From Chitinophagaceae bacterium (GTDB lineage Bacteria > Bacteroidota > Bacteroidia > Chitinophagales > Chitinophagaceae), in assembly GCA_947447265.1 (NCBI GenBank), contig CANFKC010000024.1:1-64000 (forward strand): DNA of 64,000 nt, given 5' to 3'. The position numbers were made by a program, and so were the translations under genes. Below, in pieces: positions 58,501 through 64,000 of the stretch. The stretch's first letter is position 1; each line of letters begins with the position of its first letter. The notes beneath the pieces are model-generated. The model made no database searches. It was not told where the DNA came from and saw only the letters and a program-made list of their open reading frames with translations.

Positions 58501-58629
58501 TGTTGGTGTTCTCACCAACATACATCGGGACGTACTCGTTTTCATAGCCTCCCCAATATTTTGTAAGTCGAAAAGACTGGCCAATGGATGTTATTCCGTT
58601 GTTGGTGGGAAAGACCAACAACGGAATAA
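58501..58629 (+). repeat. Two TGTTGGTG hairpins
   Basis: TGTTGGTG/CACCAACA (58501-58508 with 58513-58520) and a longer perfect 16-bp stem TTATTCCGTTGTTGGT (58591-58606 with 58614-58629). Both are related to the hairpins at 22278-22299 and 22401-22421. The longer one may terminate the SGNH gene or act as an independent repeat. Confidence 0.75.
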
Positions 58630-58654
58630 AAATTGCTAATTCAGGCATGTTTGT

Positions 58655-58810
58655 ATGGATTGCAGAGCCTATTTGGAAACCCCCGATGACAATTACAGCA
58701 AAACACTAAAATGCGGCTACGATCCCTTTACAATGGAGTGGGAAGAATGGAGTACTAATCGATTAAAGCAAAAAGCGATTCAACATTACGGCTTAAAAGA
58801 TATTATCTAA
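58655..58810 (+). CDS. Short ORF of unknown function
   Basis: A 51-residue ORF (starting MDCRAYLETPDD, ending KAIQHYGLKDII). The residue make-up (Trp, Tyr, Cys, charged, amphipathic last helix) looks protein-like rather than random. No promoter was found, and it begins just after the hairpin repeat, so it may be the remaining end of a longer gene. I do not recognise a family. Confidence 0.4.
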   Translation: MDCRAYLETPDDNYSKTLKCGYDPFTMEWEEWSTNRLKQKAIQHYGLKDII

Positions 58811-59315
58811 CGCATTACACAACTATACTTCTTAATTTTTTGGGGTTAAATTCAGTCGTCCGTTGGCATCTATCACCTCATCTTTCCCACCTCACTTTCA
58901 CACCGTGAAAACCAGGTGCATAACTGTTTGTCCACCGAAAAAAACACCACAACTTTGTGCTATGAGCACAAGAATATTACACCCGAAAATGAAAGCAACA
59001 GCAGATAATTATACTGCAACAACCAAAACGTTTTTCATTTTTGCAGGCACCGGTTAACAACCAATTAACCACAAAAAAATGACCAATTCGGGAGACGCTA
59101 TGGTATAATACCAAATGAACATCAAAACTCTGCATACATCTCGTTGACTTAGCGCTTTCTTTGCGAACACTCCGCGCTCTTTGCGTTTAAATCTGCATGC
59201 CGAAATTTGCCATCTAAATGGTATAAAGTGTGCCACACCTATCGGCAACCTCGTAGGGGCTACCCTTGCGGTCGCCCTGCAACAAAACGAGGTTTAAAAT
59301 CAGTTCTTGGGGCCG

Positions 59316-59380
59316 AGGTGTCCCACACTTTAAAAGTGTGCGACACCTACTGAACCAGTACATTAACCAACACCCGCATT
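59316..59380 (+). repeat. 64-base dispersed repeat, copy 2, with a hairpin
   Basis: 59317-59380 aligns to 57477-57540. Its left half forms a hairpin AGGTGTC-C-CACACTT/AAGTGTG-C-GACACCT (59316-59347, one C-C mismatch) that copy 1 cannot form well. From 58811 to 59315 I see no gene, only an AGGGGCTACCC/TGCGGTCGCCC segment near 59256 and a CTTTGCG repeat near 59158. Confidence 0.7.
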
Positions 59381-59387
59381 TTTAATG

Positions 59388-59395
59388 TAAATTTG
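59388..59395 (+). promoter_or_regulatory. -7 element at the rlmB start
   Basis: TAAATTTG, then CCGTA, then the TTG start at 59401. Confidence 0.55.
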
Positions 59396-59400
59396 CCGTA

Positions 59401-60171
59401 TTGAAATACAATAATACAAAGCCGGCCGCAAAACAGCTACCCTTACTCATTGGTAGAAAACCAATTCTCGAAGCAATAGAGCAAGGGGCTGCAATTGAAA
59501 AAATATTCCTGTTGCGCACCGCAACAGGCCCCGAAATAAATGCCATTAAACTAAGGGCGCGCGAATTCAATATCCCTATAAGCCAGGTCCCGGTTGAAAA
59601 ACTCGACTACATGACGAAGGCGCAACACCAGGGTATTGTTGCCTGGACATCGCTCTTACAATACATCGACCTGCAGTCGGGCATCTCCCATGTTGTAGAA
59701 CAGGGCCTTACCCCACTCTTTTTGCTGCTCGATGGCATTACGGATGTAAGAAACGTAGGCGCTATAGCCCGTAGCGCATTATGCTGCGGCGCACAGGGTA
59801 TAATTTTACCAACATCTCATGCCGCATCACTTACCGAAGAGGCAATAAAAACCTCGGCAGGCGCACTGCGTAAAATATTGTTGTGCCGCACCCCATCTGT
59901 TCCGCAGGCTATTGATACGCTGAAACTCAACGGCATTCAGATACTGGGCACCCAAATGAAGGGCAGCGTCCCGGTATATGAGAGCGACCTTACTATACCA
60001 TCCGCAATTGTGATGGGTGCTGAAGATACCGGCATCAGTAAAGATGTGCTGAAACGGGCTGATCAGCTCATCCGCATACCTATGGCTGCCAACTTCGATT
60101 CGCTGAATGTTTCGGTTGCCGCGGGCATGATATTGTATGAAGCCATCAGGCAACGTACTATCGGCCGGTAA
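59401..60171 (+). CDS. rlmB: SPOUT-family 23S rRNA methyltransferase (RlmB/TrmH-like)
   Basis: A 256-residue enzyme that 2'-O-methylates rRNA. The N-terminal substrate-binding domain starts LLIGRKPILEAIEQG, the typical RlmB opening. The SPOUT domain has LLLDGITDVRNVGAIARSALCCG, VMGAEDTGIS and IPMAANFDSLNVSVAAGMILYEA, which form the knotted SAM site. The family-conserved start leaves no in-frame ATG, so TTG 59401 is used. The exact target nucleotide cannot be read; the name follows the best family fit. Confidence 0.92.
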   Translation: MKYNNTKPAAKQLPLLIGRKPILEAIEQGAAIEKIFLLRTATGPEINAIKLRAREFNIPISQVPVEKLDYMTKAQHQGIVAWTSLLQYIDLQSGISHVVEQGLTPLFLLLDGITDVRNVGAIARSALCCGAQGIILPTSHAASLTEEAIKTSAGALRKILLCRTPSVPQAIDTLKLNGIQILGTQMKGSVPVYESDLTIPSAIVMGAEDTGISKDVLKRADQLIRIPMAANFDSLNVSVAAGMILYEAIRQRTIGR

Positions 60172-60229
60172 TTATCAGTCGCAAACTATTGCTCTTCAAT
60201 AAACACGCACATATTAGCCTCAATCGTTT

Positions 60230-60260
60230 TTGATTAATCAACAATGGTTTGGTAATTTTG
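60230..60260 (+). promoter_or_regulatory. Bacteroidota-type promoter of the E2 gene
   Basis: TTG at 60230-60232, 20 bases, TAATTTTG at 60253-60260; the ATG is at 60288. It rules out the longer start at 60249. Confidence 0.7.
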
Positions 60261-60287
60261 CACCACGAAATTTTAACACAACCACTC

Positions 60288-61508
60288 ATGATAGAAATAA
60301 AGGTCCCTACCGTAGGCGAATCGATAAGTGAAGTTACACTTGTGCAATGGCTGAAAAAAGAAGGGGATTATGTAAACAGAGACGAAGTTTTATGCGAACT
60401 GGAATCAGAAAAAGCAACGTTTGAATTAACGGCTGAATTGGCCGGTACTCTACACATTGTTGGCGAAGAAGGCGCAACTCTGAAAATAGGCGATATCGCC
60501 TGCACTGTTGATGAAACTGCAGCTAAGCCGGAAGGAGCCGCACCAGCACCCGCACCTAAAAAGGAAGATGCGCCTAAAAAAGACGCAGCACCCGCAGCGG
60601 CAAAAGCAGCACCGGTAGCTACTGATGTAAAGGCAACTCCGGTTGCCAATGCAATAATGAGCGACAAGCAGGTAAAACCAGCTGAAGTTAAGGGCACTGG
60701 TACCCAGGGCCGTATATTGAAGCAGGATGTGTTGGAAGCCATAAACAACCCGGGCAAAAGAGGTGGTGATAAGGCGTTTGGCCGTGAAGAGAAACGCGAC
60801 AAAATGAGCAATCTCCGTAAAACTGTTTCTCGCAGATTGGTTGAGGCGAAAAACAGTACAGCAATGCTCACCACTTTTAACGAGGTGGATATGACGCGCA
60901 TCATGGAGATCCGCAAACAGTACAAAGATGGCTTTAAAGAAACCCATGGTGTAAACCTTGGCTTTATGTCATTCTTCGCAAAGGCTTGCAGCATTGCTTT
61001 GCTGGAATGGCCTGCGGTTAACGCATACATTGATGGCGATTCCCTGATCTATCACGACTACTGCGATATTTCTATCGCCGTATCTGCACCTAAAGGACTG
61101 GTAGTACCGGTTATCAGGAATGCGGAAAGCATGGGCATGGCCGATATTGAAATGAAGGTGGTGGAGCTGGCTAAAAAAGCGCGCGACAACAAATTAACTC
61201 CTGATGAAATGTCAGGTGGAACATTTACCATCACCAATGGCGGTGTGTTCGGCTCTTTAATGTCAACCCCTATCATTAACATACCACAGTCAGCAATATT
61301 GGGTATGCACAAAATACAAGACAGGCCAATGGCCATCAATGGCAAAGTAGAAATACGCCCTATGATGTACCTGGCACTGAGTTACGATCACCGCATCATC
61401 GATGGTCGCGAATCAGTTGGCTTCCTCGTTAGGGTTAAAGAACTACTCGAAAGCCCTGAGTTACTTTTATTGGGTAAAGACCCGGTTAAAGCCCTGCTTG
61501 AGCTCTAA
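60288..61508 (+). CDS. sucB: 2-oxoglutarate dehydrogenase E2 (dihydrolipoyl succinyltransferase)
   Basis: A 406-residue E2 subunit of the TCA-cycle 2-oxoglutarate dehydrogenase complex. A lipoyl domain (1-75, lipoylated Lys42 in [11 protein letters not shown]) is followed by an Ala/Pro-rich linker, an E3-binding domain (about 120-160: [34 protein letters not shown]) and the catalytic domain with [17 protein letters not shown] near the C-terminus. The length fits SucB. The E1 gene (sucA) is not next to it, so it may be an isolated gene or lie outside the window. Confidence 0.95.
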   Translation: MIEIKVPTVGESISEVTLVQWLKKEGDYVNRDEVLCELESEKATFELTAELAGTLHIVGEEGATLKIGDIACTVDETAAKPEGAAPAPAPKKEDAPKKDAAPAAAKAAPVATDVKATPVANAIMSDKQVKPAEVKGTGTQGRILKQDVLEAINNPGKRGGDKAFGREEKRDKMSNLRKTVSRRLVEAKNSTAMLTTFNEVDMTRIMEIRKQYKDGFKETHGVNLGFMSFFAKACSIALLEWPAVNAYIDGDSLIYHDYCDISIAVSAPKGLVVPVIRNAESMGMADIEMKVVELAKKARDNKLTPDEMSGGTFTITNGGVFGSLMSTPIINIPQSAILGMHKIQDRPMAINGKVEIRPMMYLALSYDHRIIDGRESVGFLVRVKELLESPELLLLGKDPVKALLEL

Positions 61509-61538
61509 GAAAAATCAAATAGCAACTAAAATAATATC

Positions 61539-61565
61539 AAAGCCCGGAGTTCACTTCCGGGCTTT
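61539..61565 (+). terminator. Intrinsic terminator of sucB
   Basis: AAAGCCCGG pairs with CCGGGCTTT with a 9-base loop. Confidence 0.8.
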
Positions 61566-61616
61566 ATCGTGCTTGCTAATTGATAACCAGCGCAAAACTC
61601 ACGTGCACAAATAACC

Positions 61617-61979
61617 TTATACCCCCCTGCCATAATACCGGCTCAACATGCCGCTGATCATGAATAAAACTGGCGGAACCACTGCTAGAAAATAAAAGGG
61701 CACATGCCAGGTGTGGCAGCCTAAGTTCAAGCCCATTATAAGGGCGAATGCTACAGCCCCCGCAGCTACCGGCCATTTACAAGCCAACACCAGGCTTATA
61801 CAATACAGCCCAATAGCGCAGAGTATGAATAAGGCCTTCGCGTCATAGTTGGACTGCGAATGCCCGCGCAGCAAGCTGCTCATCTCACCAATAAAAAAGA
61901 AACTAAAAATCGCAATAAAAATTATAGCCCCGGCAATTGCCACAAACCTTGCGAAGTCGATAATACCTTGTGCTTTCAT
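61617..61979 (-). CDS. Small four-helix membrane protein
   Basis: A 120-residue inner-membrane protein with four predicted helices (about 8-30, 48-66, 70-88 and 92-112). It has a Cys in the third (LGCHTWHVPFYFL) and a basic C-terminus. I do not recognise the family. It is convergent with sucB. Confidence 0.7.
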   Translation of the reverse strand: MKAQGIIDFARFVAIAGAIIFIAIFSFFFIGEMSSLLRGHSQSNYDAKALFILCAIGLYCISLVLACKWPVAAGAVAFALIMGLNLGCHTWHVPFYFLAVVPPVLFMISGMLSRYYGRGV

Positions 61980-62100
61980 AACTCTTCATTTCAGGACAAA
62001 ATAAATACAGTACTCCAAAACAAAAATTGACACAGATAAAAAACTAAAACCGATGAGAGAGCGGTACGGAACCAATTAAAATGTTACTCATGTTAAATAA

Positions 62101-62334
62101 ATTGCCATTTACCCAAACCCAGTCAACAATGGCTCCTTTACAATAAACATAAACGCGGCAACAACTGAATCCGCAACAATATCAATTACTGACATAACGG
62201 GTCGCAAAATAATAACACTAAACGCCAACACTAATCAGAGCATCCCGGTACAACTCAACGCACCCGCCGGCTTGTACTTTGTTACCGTTACTACCAGCCA
62301 CGGTGTATCGACTGAAAAGTGTGTGATGGAATAA
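62101..62334 (+). pseudogene. Orphan T9SS C-terminal sorting domain
   Basis: One open frame between TAA at 62098 and TAA at 62332 encodes 77 residues that are a complete type A sorting domain. It starts IAIYPNPVNNGSFTININ, continues ISITDITGRKI and QLNAPAGLYFVTV, and ends STEKCVME. There is no start codon, signal peptide or cargo upstream; the frame is closed three bases before. The rest of the gene has been lost, so this is a remnant. It lies in a 480-base gap with no other gene visible. Confidence 0.8.
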
Positions 62335-62404
62335 AATTGGCACCCTTTCGAAATACAGCAAATCAATCCTGCACGGTAAATGCGAATTAGCATGCAACCA
62401 TTGT

Positions 62405-62444
62405 AACATACAAATGCCCCGCAAAAGCGGGGCATTTGTATGTT
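62405..62444. terminator. Very strong intrinsic terminator
   Basis: A perfect 18-bp stem (AACATACAAATGCCCCGC, loop AAAA) lies between the T9SS remnant and the 3' end of the T9SS gene on the minus strand; it can serve both. Confidence 0.8.
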
Positions 62445-62461
62445 TAGATATATTTGTGCAA

Positions 62462-63772
62462 CTACAATTTCTGTACCGGTATTCTCGCTTTTACGGTTCC
62501 GGTATTGTCTTTCACAATAAGTACATAATGGCCGGTGGCCAGGTTAGCGATTGAAAATGTATTCAGACCATCAACAGCTGCGTGCAACGCTGGTATTACC
62601 TGCCTGCCGGTTAAGTCGTAATAGGTCAACTCATCATTTATAGCTAGCCCTTTAGCATTAAGCGTATTGGCTTGTGGGTTTGGATATATAACTATATCAG
62701 CTTCGTTTACGGTACTGATGCTGTGAACGGACAGGCTGGAATCTACTGGAATTACAGCAGGCGTTAGCCGCACAATAGCAGTATCTGTAGCTGCGGACCC
62801 GAACGAACTGAAATAGGTAAATGTCATGCTGTTAGCCGGGTGAGATGTCGTTCTGCCCACGCTGTCTGCCGCACTGTCAACAGAGGCCAAATGCCCTATC
62901 TTGAACATTATCCCAATGGCCACATCATTGGTCATAGAATCAAGCGCTCCGTAGTAAGATGTGCCCAGATATGTCGATGTATTGTTAAAAACAGAATCAA
63001 GGGTCGTTGCTGCGGATAGAGGCCATGCTGAATAGATAAGGCACTTGGCAAACGTATCAACAGTGCCCATTGCATAATAAGCTGAAGAATAGAGTATCCC
63101 CTTGGAAGAAACGACTGTTGCATTCAAAGAATTTGGCAATTGGTAGTCAATCACATTCCTGGTAGCGAAATTAAAGGAAAAGGTCTGGTCGTTATCCGGA
63201 TCAAGGGTACGCAGGTAGTAGATATCGTTTTTAGCTGCAGAACTGATATTGGTAATGGTTACCCTTGTGGTAAAATACAACGCGCCGGTATCAAGGGTAG
63301 TCACTTTATGAATGGATAAACTGTCGAACATGCCATCCCAGGTCCCCGAAACTGACGTCCCTGAAGAAGAGTAGCTGGTGTTACTACCGGTAAAGCCAGT
63401 AGGTGCTGTACAAACAGTGCCGTAAAGCGAAGCCCTTAATGAGCCCGACTGTATTGCCCAACCTTCAAACGGAGAACCCGGTAAAAAGTAGTCGCCAAAT
63501 GCAGCGGGAGTGCCGGTTGTCCAGCCATCAGCAGCAGGGTCGGCAACCAGCCCGAGTGGATGCGGCGTGCCACCGCAAATGGTATAAGTAGCCATCGTGT
63601 TATGGTAACCGGCGGGCGCTGATGTATCTGTACCGTAATTACCTCTTGGCCCTATGCCGACCTCTATGTGGTTACCTTGCAGAAATATGTTACCACTTAC
63701 CATTTGCGCTTTTGCAGCAAAAGAAGAAAGAGCCAGGGTTAATGTTAGTTGTGTAAATTTTGAAAGTTTCAT
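62462..63772 (-). CDS. Secreted T9SS type A sorting-domain protein
   Basis: A 436-residue protein with a signal peptide (ending AKAQ) and a C-terminal T9SS type A domain (IVIYPNPQANTLN, then YDLTGRQVIPA and TGHYVLIVKD, ending ARIPVQKL). The middle 330 residues are Ser/Thr/Gly-rich and beta-predicted. HSGNIFLQGNHIEVGIGPRGNYG-like text near the start (VSGNIFLQGNHIEVGIG) and FTTRVTITNISSAAKNDIYYLRTLDPDND suggest a beta-sandwich, but I do not recognise a named domain. It is predicted to be secreted to the surface. Confidence 0.88.
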   Translation of the reverse strand: MKLSKFTQLTLTLALSSFAAKAQMVSGNIFLQGNHIEVGIGPRGNYGTDTSAPAGYHNTMATYTICGGTPHPLGLVADPAADGWTTGTPAAFGDYFLPGSPFEGWAIQSGSLRASLYGTVCTAPTGFTGSNTSYSSSGTSVSGTWDGMFDSLSIHKVTTLDTGALYFTTRVTITNISSAAKNDIYYLRTLDPDNDQTFSFNFATRNVIDYQLPNSLNATVVSSKGILYSSAYYAMGTVDTFAKCLIYSAWPLSAATTLDSVFNNTSTYLGTSYYGALDSMTNDVAIGIMFKIGHLASVDSAADSVGRTTSHPANSMTFTYFSSFGSAATDTAIVRLTPAVIPVDSSLSVHSISTVNEADIVIYPNPQANTLNAKGLAINDELTYYDLTGRQVIPALHAAVDGLNTFSIANLATGHYVLIVKDNTGTVKARIPVQKL

Positions 63773-63885
63773 AAATGGTGCTTTTTTGCTAAACTAAAAC
63801 AAAATAGACCGGAAACAAAATTTATTTAATAATATAAACTTTAGGTTAAAGCCGAGGAAAACAAGGCAATTGCAGCACAATATCA

Positions 63886-64000
63886 CTACTCTTCTATTAC
63901 AATTTTAGTCTTGATGAGTTCCACAAGGTCGTCCTCGAGGGCAGCTTCAGCAGCATAAAAATGCTCATCCAACTGGTTGAGCAGATTGTTGGCGAACTCC
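63886..64000 (-). CDS. C-terminal end of an unknown gene (partial)
   Basis: The minus strand is open from the window edge to TAG at 63886-63888, giving 37 residues ending ALEDDLVELIKTKIVIEE. The amphipathic helical pattern looks protein-like. The remainder is outside the window, so no family can be named. Confidence 0.6.
   Translation of the reverse strand, partial: EFANNLLNQLDEHFYAAEAALEDDLVELIKTKIVIEE

Noticed and set aside
60368-61030. Minus-strand ORF of 220 codons opposite sucB
   Set aside because: It is antisense to the well-defined E2 gene, and its composition reflects the Ala/Lys/Pro linker of SucB read backwards.

Overview
The window reads as a chromosomal segment of a Bacteroidota bacterium, probably of Chitinophagaceae type (family placement is inference). 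The signs are Bacteroidota-style promoters (TAnnTTTG, sometimes with TTG about 19-20 bases upstream), type IX secretion (T9SS) C-terminal sorting domains, a TonB-dependent receptor with a carboxypeptidase-like N-terminal domain, DUF5777/YceI genes, TTG and GTG starts, and little Shine-Dalgarno signal.

Layout. 1-2012: end of a mobile region, with an antisense fragment resembling the HsdR C-terminus, a small ORF coupled to a large serine recombinase, and a tRNA-Ser(UGA) into which the recombinase reading frame runs. 2.2-9.7 kb: secreted and envelope genes (T9SS beta-propeller protein, DinB, a PLP trans-sulfuration enzyme, an OB-fold/cytochrome-like/YceI/DUF5777 cluster, a PaaI thioesterase). 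9.7-23.6 kb: SRPBCC protein, lysS, a DUF1684 protein, nadE, lptE-TPR-secG, the membrane pyrophosphatase hppA, a frameshifted NHL/T9SS gene and an MBL hydrolase, separated by repeat-rich gaps. 23.6-33 kb: a triple covarying hairpin array, a DEAD-box helicase, an rRNA m5C methyltransferase, a LysM/RlpA-like protein, a heptosyltransferase-family enzyme, a PfkB kinase, a flavin reductase, small membrane proteins and a decayed FMN-reductase gene. 33-39.9 kb: membrane proteins, a FIST-histidine kinase-response regulator operon, and a GIY-YIG protein.

About 39,955-50,120: the most interesting region, a compact integrative element of about 10.2 kb in the 3' end of tRNA-Lys(UUU). It is framed by a 15-base near-identical att repeat (14/15) and by a 20-base internal repeat near each end (19/20). 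From the tRNA inward it carries a CTnDOT-like tyrosine integrase, a small HTH protein, a nested inverted-repeat region, a HUH-type Rep protein, an XRE regulator with an 18-bp palindrome, and a complete type I restriction-modification operon (hsdM-hsdS-hsdR). At the far end is a divergent unknown gene with an attenuator-like leader. It looks like a self-excising, possibly rolling-circle-replicating carrier of a defence system.

50.2-64 kb: a tRNA-like pseudogene, a TonB receptor, rpe, a TPR lipoprotein, an alpha/beta hydrolase, an outer-membrane barrel, a CPCC protein, an SGNH hydrolase, rlmB, an odhB/sucB E2 gene, an orphan T9SS domain remnant, a T9SS protein and the C-terminal end of one more gene.

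Two themes cut across the window. First, many housekeeping genes have the -7 element only 4-7 bases before the start codon, which predicts leaderless mRNAs. Second, the gaps hold several families of hairpin-forming or tandem repeats. All calls rest on reading the sequence; no database search was run.
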